52,857 nucleotides of DNA from the NCBI GenBank assembly GCA_035995165.1, contig DASYKU010000113.1, forward strand, positions 1 through 52,857. Reading direction: 5' to 3'. This DNA comes from Mycobacteriales bacterium (GTDB lineage Bacteria > Actinomycetota > Actinomycetes > Mycobacteriales > CADCTP01). This document shows, one piece after another, positions 1-8,018 of the stretch (position 1 is the first letter of the stretch; each line of letters opens with the position of its first letter). The notes beneath the pieces were generated by a model. That model was not told the origin of the DNA. It worked only from the letters and a program-made list of their open reading frames with translations, and made no database searches. The translations under genes were made by a program, and so were the position numbers.

Positions 1-1899
1 CATCGCCGCGGACTCGTCCCGCAGCCGCTTGTAGCCCTCGTCCTCGGCCTCCATCGGGGCGCCGTCGAAGCGCAGCCCCGCATACTCCCGCAGCCGCCAG
101 ATGACGGCCCAGTAGTTGCTGGCCGGCTCGGCGCCGACCTCGCGGATCGCGCGCAGCAGCAGCGGCTCGGTGTGCGGGTTGTGGTCGATCTGGGCCGGTA
201 GCAGCATCCGGGCGATGTCGATGGCGAGGGTCTTGCGCTCGGCCCGGGCCTCGTCCATCGCCTCGTCGTACTGCTCCTGCGAGTCGAAGTGGCTCGGCTG
301 CGGCTCGGGCACCACCGCCCACGGCGACAGCGTGCCAGCCGGCGCCTTGGCCAGGTCGATGTGCTCGGAGAACTCCCGCAGTTCCGGCATCTCGCACAGC
401 GCCGCCAGCGGTCCGGACGGGTCGAGCATGACCGTACGGATCCCGCGCCGGGCGGCCTGGTAGCAGATCGTCGCTTCCAGCACCGACTTGCCCGCGCCCT
501 GCCGGCCGACGATCGGGACCAGCCCGGACGCCTTCTTCACCTCGGTCGAGTAGTGGGTGTCGAACATCACCGGCCGCCGTACGGAGCTGGCGATGATGCC
601 GATCAGCGGCCCGCGGCGGTCGCCGAGCCGGGTGCTCACCTGCGGCAGCCCGGCCGCGAAATACCGCATCGGCAGACGGCGGCGGTACGCGGTGGACGCC
701 ACCGGTTCACCCGGCACGAACTCCCGGACCAGCGACGCCTGGCCCTTCGTCAGGACCGCGTCCATGTGCCGGCGCTTGTAGAGGTCGCGCACCGCGCGGA
801 CCCGCTCCATGCACTCGTTCTCGCTCCGGCCCGCGACGGCCAGCCGATACCACCCCTCCGTACGGGTGGAGACCAGGTCGTCGCCGTGGCTCATCTCGTC
901 CTCGATGCGCCGGGCATGCTCGGCCTGCCGGGTCAGCGCGGCCGGCTCGTCCACGTCGTGGATCTGGTACTGCCGCTGCTGGTCGCGGATGCGCAGCAGC
1001 GCCTTGGTCACGCCGGTGCGGGTCGCGGTGCCGGCCAGCACGTCGACCGTCGAGCTCAGCTCGACCGGGAACGGCAGCGCGTCGGTCGCCGACAGCCACG
1101 GGCCGCGCGGGTCCGGGACGATCATCTCCGGCATCCGCCCCAGCGTCACCACCGCCACGTACGAGGTCAGCGGGTCGTGGTCGGGGCGGCGGTCGATCAT
1201 CTGCACGCACCGGCCCAGCGGGGTCGGACGGACCACCACGCCCTCGGTGAACGCGTGCAGGTCGGTGGTCTCCCAGTCCGCGGACAGCCCCGACGGGGAC
1301 ATCAGCCCGCCCGGCGCCGGCAGCCCGAGCCCGATCGAGCGGTGCAGCAGCCACTCCATCCGGCGCGGGTCGGCCGGGTGGCCGCCGATGCCGGGGGAGC
1401 CGACCGCCTCGCCGATCAGCTCGACGTCGCGGTCGAGGTGCGCCAGCTCGCGGTTGCCGGCCTTGCCCATCAGGCTTTCCATCATCGCGGTGAGTCGGCC
1501 CCGCGGCGCGATCTCGACGCCGAGGTAGACCTCCTTCTCCGCGGTGGCCGACGTCCGCAGGTAGCGCTGCTGGGCCAGCAGGTTGTCCGACCAGGTGCTG
1601 TCCTCGGACCCCGGCAGCGGGGACGGGGTGCGCGCGTGCAGGCCACGGGCCCAGGCCGCGACCGGGTACGGCCGGGAGGTGACGCGGATACGGATCCGGC
1701 GCCCGGCCAGGCCGGCGAAGCCGATGCCGGCGGCGTCGACCATGCCGCGGCGGTCGCCGTCGGCACGCCAGGCCCAGCGGGCCGGCGGCACCACGTACCA
1801 GGCGTACGCGGAGCGCTTGGTCAGGGTGATGTTCCCGGCTATCTCACGCAGGGACAGGGCGAGCGGCGCGGTGCGCGGCTCCTCGCGACGGCGGGCCAT
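1..1899 (-). CDS. VirB4/TraC-like conjugation ATPase (3' end outside window)
   Basis: An uninterrupted minus-strand frame runs from an ATG at 1899 off the left edge, giving the first 633 residues. A Walker A motif, GRQGAGKS, sits near residues 465-472 (Lys471), after a long N-terminal part. The following stretch (VMLDPSGPLAALCEMPEL) resembles the region after the P-loop in VirB4/TraC ATPases of type IV secretion and conjugation machines, which energise assembly and transport at the inner face of the membrane. The start codon overlaps the upstream gene's stop as TGATG, so the two are probably translationally coupled. The VirB3/PrgI-like and VirB2-like neighbours support the assignment. The Walker B and C-terminal parts lie outside the window, so completeness cannot be judged. 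Confidence 0.8.
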   Translation of the reverse strand, partial: MARRREEPRTAPLALSLREIAGNITLTKRSAYAWYVVPPARWAWRADGDRRGMVDAAGIGFAGLAGRRIRIRVTSRPYPVAAWARGLHARTPSPLPGSEDSTWSDNLLAQQRYLRTSATAEKEVYLGVEIAPRGRLTAMMESLMGKAGNRELAHLDRDVELIGEAVGSPGIGGHPADPRRMEWLLHRSIGLGLPAPGGLMSPSGLSADWETTDLHAFTEGVVVRPTPLGRCVQMIDRRPDHDPLTSYVAVVTLGRMPEMIVPDPRGPWLSATDALPFPVELSSTVDVLAGTATRTGVTKALLRIRDQQRQYQIHDVDEPAALTRQAEHARRIEDEMSHGDDLVSTRTEGWYRLAVAGRSENECMERVRAVRDLYKRRHMDAVLTKGQASLVREFVPGEPVASTAYRRRLPMRYFAAGLPQVSTRLGDRRGPLIGIIASSVRRPVMFDTHYSTEVKKASGLVPIVGRQGAGKSVLEATICYQAARRGIRTVMLDPSGPLAALCEMPELREFSEHIDLAKAPAGTLSPWAVVPEPQPSHFDSQEQYDEAMDEARAERKTLAIDIARMLLPAQIDHNPHTEPLLLRAIREVGAEPASNYWAVIWRLREYAGLRFDGAPMEAEDEGYKRLRDESAAM

Positions 1900-3464
1900 C
1901 AGCGGTCCTTCCTCGCGGGGAGCAGGATCCGCGCCTCGAGCGCGGCGTGCGGGTCGGTCTTCTCGTCCTTCGCCGGCTTGGCGTGCCGGCCGCCGGTCGG
2001 GCTGACGGTGAGCGGGCCCTGGTACTCAGCCTCGTGCGGGTCGGCCCGGAACGGGCTGCGAGGCGCGTCCTGCTGCTCTGCGTGCTGCGGTTCTGCGTGC
2101 TGCGGTTCTGCGTGCTGCGGATCGGCCGGGCGCGCGTGCGCCGAGTGCTGCGCGGCCGAACCCTCCTGCGCAGGGTGCTGTGCGGCGGGCCGGTCCTGGG
2201 CGGGGTGCTGCGCGGCGGGCCGGTCCTGGGCCGGGTGCTGTGCGGCCGGGCGCGACTCGGGCCGTTCCTGCGCCGGGCGTGCGTGCGCGGGGTGTTGGAC
2301 CGGGCCCTGCGCCGCCGCGCCGTCGCCGCCGGCGTGCGCCGCCGGCCGGGCTGCGGCCGGCGTGCCCTGTCCGTTGGTCTGCGCCGCCGGCCGGACCGCG
2401 GCCGGCGTCCCCTGTCCATTGGTCTGTGCCGCCGGCCCGGCCACGGCCGGCGTCCCCTGTCCATTGGTCTGTGCCGGCGGCCGGACGTGCGCCGCGCTGC
2501 CCTGCCCGTTGGACCGGGCGGGCATTGGCCGGCGGACCGGCGCTGCGTTGCCCTGCCCGTTGGACCGGGCGGGTGCGGGCGGACGGACCGGTGCCGCGCC
2601 GGCCTGTGCGGGCGGGCTGACCGGTGTCGCGTCGGCTCGGGCGGGCGTCGGCGGGCGGACCGGAGTGCCCTGCGGCGGCTGGGCGTCGGCGGACGGTCGG
2701 TGCGCCGGCTGCGGGCTGGGCGGCGGCGTCGGGTACCCGAGCGCCGAACTCGCCCGGGCCACGGCCGACGCCGGCACCGGCTGGGCGACCTCGGCGACCG
2801 GGAGATCGTGCGGCTCCGGATCGGGGGCGCGGACGAACCCGTGCACCTCGTCGTGCTCGACCTGCGCCCGACCGGCCTGGTACCGCTCGTCGCTGGCGAT
2901 GCTCCAGGCCGGCGCGGCCTCCACGTACCACTCGTCGGCGGGCACGTCCGGCGTCCAGGCCGGACCGTCGGAGTCCAGCACGTCGAGCGTGGACTCGACC
3001 GCCGGCTCGGCGACCGGCTTGTGCTTGCGACCGACGCGCGCGGCGGTCCGGGACCGCTGTCGCTCCCGCATCGCCAGCACCTTCGGCGGCGTCTCCCGGA
3101 CCCGGATCTTGCCCGGACGCACCAGCAGCGACCGCTCGCCCCGGCGACGTGCCTGCAGCGCCGCCCGCGCCTCCGCGTTGAACAGCGCGGGCAGCGACCG
3201 CAGCGGCCGCTCATGGTCGACGACCAGCATGACGGCGCGGGAGAGCACGACGGACAGCCCGAGCGACCAGATCAGCGACCCGAGCACGCCGGCGGGCCCA
3301 CCCCCGCCGAGCGGGATGAGGACCACCGCGGCGACGAGGAAGCAGGCCAGCCACGTGCCCCAGGCCACGTACCGGGCCTGGATGGGCAGCGTGTACTCGT
3401 CCGGCCCGAGCCAGACCGTGTCGAACTGGTAGACCTCGTCGTCCGGTCGTACGGTCAGCGCCAT
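1899..3464 (-). CDS. VirB3/PrgI-like membrane protein with long repeat-rich tail
   Basis: 521 residues. The first ~90 carry two adjacent membrane helices (about 34-55 and 57-82) after a short soluble start, the layout of VirB3/PrgI-type components that usually precede VirB4. A basic stretch follows (QARRRGERSLLVRPGKIRVRE region), then ~300 residues of Pro/Ala/Gln/Gly-rich sequence. That part has three copies of a 15-residue unit containing AQTNGQGTPA and several copies of AAQHPAQDRP, ending in QHAEP repeats. The C-terminal ~60 residues are less repetitive. The start has a good ribosome site (GGAGGGAGACAG before ATG), and the gene ends in a TGATG overlap with the ATPase gene. The VirB3/PrgI reading rests on topology and position, not strong sequence identity. 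The tail could be a flexible cytoplasmic or cell-wall-spanning arm. Confidence 0.6.
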   Translation of the reverse strand: MALTVRPDDEVYQFDTVWLGPDEYTLPIQARYVAWGTWLACFLVAAVVLIPLGGGGPAGVLGSLIWSLGLSVVLSRAVMLVVDHERPLRSLPALFNAEARAALQARRRGERSLLVRPGKIRVRETPPKVLAMRERQRSRTAARVGRKHKPVAEPAVESTLDVLDSDGPAWTPDVPADEWYVEAAPAWSIASDERYQAGRAQVEHDEVHGFVRAPDPEPHDLPVAEVAQPVPASAVARASSALGYPTPPPSPQPAHRPSADAQPPQGTPVRPPTPARADATPVSPPAQAGAAPVRPPAPARSNGQGNAAPVRRPMPARSNGQGSAAHVRPPAQTNGQGTPAVAGPAAQTNGQGTPAAVRPAAQTNGQGTPAAARPAAHAGGDGAAAQGPVQHPAHARPAQERPESRPAAQHPAQDRPAAQHPAQDRPAAQHPAQEGSAAQHSAHARPADPQHAEPQHAEPQHAEQQDAPRSPFRADPHEAEYQGPLTVSPTGGRHAKPAKDEKTDPHAALEARILLPARKDR

Positions 3465-3498
3465 CTGTCTCCCTCCGCCGGCCGGTGCGTGTTCGGAC

Positions 3499-3756
3499 TC
3501 AGCCGAGGATCAGGTTGACCAGCTGCTGACCGAAGGCGAAGAGGGTGCCGCCGGCAGCAATCAGGATGATGCCGAGGAAAAGGTTCACGGCCACGACCGC
3601 GTTCTCCCGCGTCCGGCCCTGGTGGGCGCGGGACATGATCACCACTGCCGCGAAGGCGAACAGCAGTGGGATGATGTATTTGACGATCCACGCCACGACA
3701 CCGGTCGTGTTGATGGTGGGCTCGGCGGCCAGGACGTGGACGGCTAGATGCTGCAC
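3499..3756 (-). CDS. small two-helix VirB2/TrbC-like membrane protein
   Basis: 85 residues starting with GTG at 3756, preceded by AGGGAG about 8 bases upstream. Two hydrophobic helices cover residues ~20-42 and ~52-84, separated by a short basic loop (SRAHQGRTREN). The small size, two helices, polar loop and position at the head of a VirB3-like/VirB4-like run match VirB2/TrbC pilin-like or channel proteins. No clear signal-peptide cleavage site is visible. It is first in the minus-strand operon, 34 bases upstream of the VirB3-like gene. An alternative reading is a small actinobacterial membrane protein unrelated to pilin; the context makes the secretion role more likely. Confidence 0.6.
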   Translation of the reverse strand: MQHLAVHVLAAEPTINTTGVVAWIVKYIIPLLFAFAAVVIMSRAHQGRTRENAVVAVNLFLGIILIAAGGTLFAFGQQLVNLILG

Positions 3757-4071
3757 GCCCAGTGCTCCCTTCGGCGGTAACGCGACGCTGCGACGACACT
3801 ACGGCACGTGCTCGAATCTCGTGAGTGCAAGTCTAATGCGACTCAATGATCACGTCGCCTCGGCCGGTCTGACCAGGAGAAATGGCAAACCGTCCCCTGC
3901 CGCCCCGTATCGGTCCACACCGTACGCGCAGATGACGCCTGCGATGCGTCTCCGGAAGTCACTCACACTCTGTTTCACTTATAGTACGTTCGGTGGTCAG
4001 TTTGTCACTGTCACATCCTTGGGGTTAAACCACTGCCTCCGGCGCCGACCATCGACGGGGAGGAGCGGGCG
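3757..4071. promoter_or_regulatory. 315-bp divergent intergenic region, AT-richer, with repeated GTCAC/TCACT motifs
   Basis: This stretch separates the secretion-like operon (minus) from the ribbon-helix-helix gene (plus) and has no convincing gene. Its right half (about 3955-4020) is much richer in A/T than the surroundings. It holds a TATAGT box at 3980-3985 that could serve as a -10 for the plus-strand gene. The same segment has GTCACTC (3958), TTCACTT (3974), GTCACTG (4004) and GTCACAT (4010). These are direct-repeat-like elements of the kind ribbon-helix-helix regulators or partition proteins bind. A minus-strand promoter is expected but not clear. Confidence 0.45.
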
Positions 4072-4407
4072 ATGGACTCCGTAATGGGGGAGCCCGGGGA
4101 TTCTGCGCCTAAGCGGCGCAATCGCACGAGCCCCGATCGGGTGCAACGTAGTTTCTATCTGCCGCGAGATCTGGTCGATCGCGCGCGAGCGGCGGTCCGG
4201 GCGACCTCCGGGGCCCCGGGCGAGGCCTACAACCTGAGCGAGCTCGTGGGACGGGTGCTTGCTGTCGAGGTACGCCGACTGGAGCAGCGTTACAACGACG
4301 GGAATCCGTTCCCGCCGGTTGATTCCGTTCCACCCGGTCCGGGTCCGGCCGGAGTGGAACGCATCCGGAACGGTGTGCTGAACCCGCGCAAGCGGCCGGC
4401 CCACTGA
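4072..4407 (+). CDS. ribbon-helix-helix DNA-binding protein
   Basis: 111 residues, ATG start with a strong ribosome site (GGGGAGGAG about 7 bases upstream). Residues ~25-75 have the pattern of a ribbon-helix-helix fold: a basic lead (RNRTSPDRVQ), a beta strand (RSFYLP), helix A (RDLVDRARAAVRATSG) and helix B (YNLSELVGRVLAVEVRRLEQRYNDG). The C-terminal 35 residues are Pro- and Arg-rich. Such proteins act as plasmid or ICE partition (centromere-binding) proteins or as autorepressors. It lies divergent from the secretion-like operon and convergent with the 903-residue protein gene. This suggests it regulates the block or is a leftover partition component. No ParA partner is visible in the window. 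Confidence 0.65.
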   Translation: MDSVMGEPGDSAPKRRNRTSPDRVQRSFYLPRDLVDRARAAVRATSGAPGEAYNLSELVGRVLAVEVRRLEQRYNDGNPFPPVDSVPPGPGPAGVERIRNGVLNPRKRPAH

Positions 4408-4425
4408 TCCTTATGTGATCAGTGG
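4401..4425. terminator. bidirectional hairpin containing both stop codons
   Basis: Perfect 9-bp arms CCACTGATC (4401-4409) and GATCAGTGG (4417-4425) around a 7-base loop. The plus gene's TGA (4405-4407) is in the left arm and the minus gene's TGA (complement of 4419-4421) in the right arm. There is no U-tract, as is common in high-GC actinomycetes. Confidence 0.7.
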
Positions 4426-7130
4426 CAGTCGCAGTTGCCGGTGCGGTGCACGGCGACCCAGTCCGCGTACTCGGCCGGGTCGTCCTCGTACGCGTCCAGG
4501 GCGTTGACGACGATGCTCGACACGACCTTGAGCACGTCCACCGACGGGCTGGTCCAGACCTCGTCCAGGACCTGCTCGTTGATGGTGAGCGCGTCGTAGA
4601 CCGCGGCCTGGCGGGGGTCCTCGGGGCGGCCGCGGCGGCTGCGCGGGCCGGCCTGCTGCGATGCGGCCCGGGGACCCGCCGGCGGACCGGCGTTCGGGGC
4701 CGGGCGTCCCGGCGGGGCGAACTGGGGCCGGTCGAACTGCGGCGGCGGCGTCGTCCCGTACGGCTGGCCGAACGGAGGCTGCGGCTCGGGCTCGGCCGGC
4801 CGGTTGAACTGGTCCGCCAGCGCGCTGAACTCCGGATCCCACTGCGGCGGACCCGACCGCGAAGCCTCCTGCCCCGCCCCACCCCGATCCCCGCCCAGCC
4901 GCTCTTCCGGCGGTCCCTGCCGCGGCCAGTCCTGAGCCCGGTCACCCTGCGACGGGCGTCCCTGCCGTGACCGATCCGCCGGCCCGGGTCCCTGCTGCGG
5001 CCAGTCCTGTGAGGGGGCGCCCTGCGGCGGGCGCGGACTCTGCGGGGGTGCCTGGGGCGACCAGTCCTGGGGCTGACCCGACCGGGGCTGACCCGACTGG
5101 GACGAGCCGCCCTGGGGGCCGGCCTGGGGCGGACCGTCTTGAGTCGGCCGGCTGTCGGATGGCCGGTCCGGAGACGGTCGGTCCTGGGACGGTCGGTCCT
5201 GGGACGGTCGGTCCTGGGACGGTCGGTCCTGGGACGGTCGGTCCTGGGACGGGTCGTCCTGCGGGCGGGGAGTCCGGGCGGGGGTCTGGGGCGGGACGCC
5301 CAGGCCGAAGCGGGTGTCCGCGGGCGGGCCGAATTGCGCCCCGGGCTGGATCTCGTGCCCGGACCGGCCGGCCTGCGGACCGCGCGGGTGTTCACGGGCC
5401 CAGTCCTCGAACGGGTCCGGCGGCGGCCCGGCAGCCGGGGCCGCGGCACCAGCCGGCGCCGGCGCCGGCAGCGGCATCTGCGGCGCGGGCAGCGGCGGGT
5501 GGCCGGTCGCGCCGCCGAGGACGGTGCCCATGGGGGTGACCGCGTCGCCACGAGGTACGGGTGGGGGCGTGGCACGAGCCGGCGGCGCCGTCTCGTCCGG
5601 GCGCGCAGCCAGGGACTGCGCGAAGCTGGACGTGGGGGCCGGCGAGCGTGGGGTCTCGGACGCGAGCGGTGGAACCCCCCACGCGGCCGCACCGGCCGGC
5701 AGGTCCAGCCCGGTCAGCGGCAGACCCGGGATCGGCGTGGTCAGCTCGGCCGCGGTCTGGTCGTCCCGCGCCGGCTCAGCACCCAGCTCCAACGCCCCGA
5801 CCGACCGCGACTCCTCCGCAGGCTCGCCGTGCGCCTCCCCGACGGGCTCCTCGGCCCCAGCCGGCAGCTCAGCGGCCTCCGATCCCTCGGCGACCGACTG
5901 GTCGACGGGCTCCTCAGCCGCTACCGGCTCCCCGGGGTCCTTCGACTCCGCAGCGACAGGCTCGGCCCCAGCCGGCAGCTCGGCGGCGTCCGACTCCGCG
6001 GGAACGGGCTCCTCACGGGCCTCCCCGGCCGCAGCCGGCAGCTCGGCGGCGTCCGACTCCGCGGGGGACTCCGCAGCCGACAGCTCGGCGGCATCCGACT
6101 CCTCGACGACAGGCTCCCCGGCCCCCCGCTCCCCGGCCCCGCGCTCATCGGTCGCCGCCTCGTCCGCTTCGGGTTCGTCGATGGCGACCGGCTGCGCAGC
6201 GGCCTCGGCCGCGGTGTCCGGCTCGTCGACCAGAGGCTCGTCGGCGGCATCAAGACCATCCGGCTCCGAGGCGTCCGGCTCGTCGTCGGCATTGAGGCCG
6301 TCCGGCTCCGAGGCGTCCGGCTCGGCGTGGTCGGCGCCGGCGATCGGCAGCCCGTCGATGTCCGGCTCGTCCTCGTGCTCACCCGGCTCGTGGATCACCA
6401 GCTCGTCCACCGGCTCGGCAGCCTCGACTACGGCGGGCTCGTCGGGCCGCGAGACCGGCGCCGCCGCGGCGGGCTCGGTCAGCGGCGCGCTCTCCTCGCC
6501 CGGCTGCGCTCCGAGCGGCTCCAAGGCGACGGGCTCCAACCCGCCCGAGTCGCTCGACCTCTCGGCGCCGGGAGCCCCGGCAACAGGCTCGGACAGCCCC
6601 CCGACCGGCTCCTCCGGAGACACCATCGGCTCCGGCCCGGACCCGATCGGCTCGGTCCCGGACCCGATCTGCTCCGGCGCGGCCCCCGTCTGCTCCCGCG
6701 CGGATCCCGACGACTCGCGCGCGGCCCGCGCGGCCTCCGACGGCTCGCGCGCGGCCTCCGACGGCTCGCCGGCCGATGCCTGCGATGAGGCCGGTTCGCG
6801 GTCGGGCGACGCGCTCGGGCGCTGCCAGCGGCTGGAATCCTCCGACGAGGAGGGGGAGGAAGGGGAGGTCGGCGCCGCCCATCGATTCCCCGCCCCGGTC
6901 CGCGCCGCCGCGGCCGGCGGGAACACCACCGGCTCCCGCGTCGTCTCCGCCGACGCCCGCGGCGAGGGCGGCGTCACCGAGGGGGACGGCGGCGGGCGCG
7001 GCGCCTTCTTCCGAGCCGCGGGCGGCGCCTGCCGCCCGAGCGACGCACGCAGGATCAACCAGGTGCCGAGAGCGAGCAGAACCACGCCGACCATGACCAC
7101 CACGATCGCGAGCGGACGCATGTCGCTCAC
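4419..7130 (-). CDS. 903-residue membrane-anchored, repeat-rich protein of unknown function
   Basis: One N-terminal membrane helix (residues ~5-28, after the start MSDMRPLAIV) is followed by a short basic, Pro-rich stretch. Then come ~450 residues very rich in Glu, Asp, Ala, Ser and Pro with decaying repeats (SDAAELPA, DASEPDGL). A Gln/Pro/Ser/Arg-rich part includes five identical copies of DRPSQ. The last ~70 residues are ordered and non-repetitive (VYDALTINEQVLDEVW ... VVSSIVVNALDAYEDD) and end in CDCH, probably the functional domain. The start is GTG at 7130, with an ATG three codons later. The GTG overlaps the stop of an 11-codon leader frame. The topology suggests an anchored protein with a long spacer and a terminal module. 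I do not recognise the family; proximity suggests, but does not prove, a role with the secretion-like genes. Confidence 0.7.
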   Translation of the reverse strand: MSDMRPLAIVVVMVGVVLLALGTWLILRASLGRQAPPAARKKAPRPPPSPSVTPPSPRASAETTREPVVFPPAAAARTGAGNRWAAPTSPSSPSSSEDSSRWQRPSASPDREPASSQASAGEPSEAAREPSEAARAARESSGSAREQTGAAPEQIGSGTEPIGSGPEPMVSPEEPVGGLSEPVAGAPGAERSSDSGGLEPVALEPLGAQPGEESAPLTEPAAAAPVSRPDEPAVVEAAEPVDELVIHEPGEHEDEPDIDGLPIAGADHAEPDASEPDGLNADDEPDASEPDGLDAADEPLVDEPDTAAEAAAQPVAIDEPEADEAATDERGAGERGAGEPVVEESDAAELSAAESPAESDAAELPAAAGEAREEPVPAESDAAELPAGAEPVAAESKDPGEPVAAEEPVDQSVAEGSEAAELPAGAEEPVGEAHGEPAEESRSVGALELGAEPARDDQTAAELTTPIPGLPLTGLDLPAGAAAWGVPPLASETPRSPAPTSSFAQSLAARPDETAPPARATPPPVPRGDAVTPMGTVLGGATGHPPLPAPQMPLPAPAPAGAAAPAAGPPPDPFEDWAREHPRGPQAGRSGHEIQPGAQFGPPADTRFGLGVPPQTPARTPRPQDDPSQDRPSQDRPSQDRPSQDRPSQDRPSPDRPSDSRPTQDGPPQAGPQGGSSQSGQPRSGQPQDWSPQAPPQSPRPPQGAPSQDWPQQGPGPADRSRQGRPSQGDRAQDWPRQGPPEERLGGDRGGAGQEASRSGPPQWDPEFSALADQFNRPAEPEPQPPFGQPYGTTPPPQFDRPQFAPPGRPAPNAGPPAGPRAASQQAGPRSRRGRPEDPRQAAVYDALTINEQVLDEVWTSPSVDVLKVVSSIVVNALDAYEDDPAEYADWVAVHRTGNCDCH
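5176..5250 (-). repeat. five perfect 15-bp tandem repeats
   Basis: GGTCGGTCCTGGGAC is repeated five times without change, with degenerate copies on each side (5161-5175 and from 5251). The unit keeps the frame and encodes DRPSQ on the minus strand inside the 903-residue protein. The perfect identity points to recent expansion by slippage. Confidence 0.95.
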
Positions 7131-7162
7131 GCCAGGCGGTCAGGGACGCCGACGTCGCTCAC
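7127..7162 (-). CDS. 11-codon leader open frame coupled to the 903-residue protein gene
   Basis: GTG at 7162 opens MSDVGVPDRLA and ends with TGA at 7129-7127. That stop overlaps the GTG start of the downstream gene as GTGA. The leader has the strong ribosome site (GGAGG, complement of 7170-7174, 7 bases upstream), whereas the downstream GTG has none. Both starts share the sequence GTGAGCGAC, so the leader may have arisen by duplication of the start region. The likely role is translational coupling; translation is inferred, not shown. Confidence 0.4.
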   Translation of the reverse strand: MSDVGVPDRLA

Positions 7163-7247
7163 CGGTCCACCTCCGATCCGCCACGATCCCGTACCAGGAA
7201 ACGTACCCACGGGAGGCAGGTGTCGATCCCGGGCGCACAACCACGAC

Positions 7248-7277
7248 GGTGCCCCGGTCTGGTCGAGACGGGGCACC
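7248..7277 (-). terminator. hairpin downstream of the metallopeptidase-like gene
   Basis: GGTGCCCCGGTCT (7248-7260) pairs with AGACGGGGCACC (7266-7277) with one bulged G and a 5-base loop. It lies 70 bases past the minus-strand stop at 7348 in a 217-base gap, a plausible Rho-independent terminator without U-tract. Confidence 0.6.
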
Positions 7278-7347
7278 GCGACATGATCAGCGTACGGGGT
7301 GGCAACCGTGCGGTGCGGAGCATCCGGGGCGTGTCCCGGCCCGATGA

Positions 7348-7848
7348 TCATTCTGTCGGCGGGTCGACCTCGTCCGGGTCGAGCCCGAGCAGGTTGGCGA
7401 CCTGTTCGACCACGACGTCATGGACGAGGTCGGCCAGCTCGGTGCGGTCCAGGGCGCGCAGTTCCAGCGGGCGCCGGTAGACCACGATCCGGGGTGGGGT
7501 GGGGCGTCCGGCCGGGTCCGACCCGGCCGGCAGCAGCCGGGCGAGCGGCACCGCGCCGTCCTCGATGACGTCGGTGCCCCAGACCAGCGCCTCGGGCGGC
7601 CCGTCCGGCACCGCCGGCACGTCCTCGACCGCGAACTCGACCGACTCCAGCTTCGTGGCCCAGCGGGCCTCGAGGTGCTCGACGGCGTCGAGCACGAGGT
7701 CGTCGAACTGCTCGGCCCGGCTGCGGGACAGCGGCACCCCGCTCGGCACGAGCAGGCCGCGCAACCCACGCCCGCGGCGGTCCCGCCGGATCCCCGGCCG
7801 GGTCCGGCGGCGGGCCGGCGCGAGCCGGTCACCAGGCGGCGGGCTCAT
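7348..7848 (-). CDS. zincin-like metallopeptidase family protein with degenerate active site
   Basis: 166 residues from the ATG at 7848. That start is supported by a TACGAT -10 box 7 bases upstream. After a basic, poorly conserved N-terminus (~40 residues) comes the small acidic domain of the minimal zincin family (FDDLVLDAVEHLEARW, VVYRRPLELRAL). In active members the last helix carries HExxH. Here the matching position reads HDVVVEQVANLLGLDPDEVD (His143 onward), so the catalytic Glu and second His are missing. I recall related actinobacterial proteins with a similar HEVVVEQ variant, so this may be a non-catalytic subfamily. It is a single-gene unit with its own terminator. Confidence 0.7.
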   Translation of the reverse strand: MSPPPGDRLAPARRRTRPGIRRDRRGRGLRGLLVPSGVPLSRSRAEQFDDLVLDAVEHLEARWATKLESVEFAVEDVPAVPDGPPEALVWGTDVIEDGAVPLARLLPAGSDPAGRPTPPRIVVYRRPLELRALDRTELADLVHDVVVEQVANLLGLDPDEVDPPTE

Positions 7849-7855
7849 AAGCGGG

Positions 7856-7861
7856 ATCGTA
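7856..7861 (-). promoter_or_regulatory. -10 box for a leaderless metallopeptidase transcript
   Basis: TACGAT on the minus strand lies 7 bases before the ATG at 7848, with no Shine-Dalgarno sequence between. This places transcription start at or next to the A of ATG. Confidence 0.55.
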
Positions 7862-7968
7862 CCCGGGTGGACGCCCCGGAGAGGAGATGCTGCGACACGC
7901 CCGGGTGAACCGTGGCACGACACGGCCGGCGGGTGTCGTAGGTGCCGCCCGGCGGGCGAATCCGGGGC

Positions 7969-7974
7969 TATGGT
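7969..7974 (+). promoter_or_regulatory. -10 box upstream of a GTG mini-frame and DUF3499
   Basis: TATGGT is followed by 6 bases and then GTG at 7981, the spacing seen at leaderless starts elsewhere in the window. Confidence 0.45.
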
Positions 7975-7980
7975 GCCGCC

Positions 7981-8016
7981 GTGGGTGGGATCGGCTCAGC
8001 GTGGGAGGCGCGGTAG
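7981..8016 (+). CDS. possible 11-codon leaderless leader peptide before DUF3499
   Basis: GTG at 7981 opens MGGIGSAWEAR and stops with TAG at 8014-8016, two bases before the ATG of the DUF3499 gene. The downstream ribosome site GGGAGG lies inside the mini-frame, so translating it would pass over and expose that site. Speculative, but the spacing to the -10 box is right. Confidence 0.3.
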   Translation: MGGIGSAWEAR

Positions 8017-8018
8017 GC

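Noticed and set aside
289-3432. 1047-codon plus-strand open frame across the secretion-like genes
   Set aside because: Arg/Gly/Ala/Pro-rich translation without domains, antisense to two well-supported minus-strand genes; a shadow of high-GC codon use.
5161-5265. Possible CRISPR-like array
   Set aside because: Repeats are contiguous 15-mers without spacers and keep the reading frame of the 903-residue protein.
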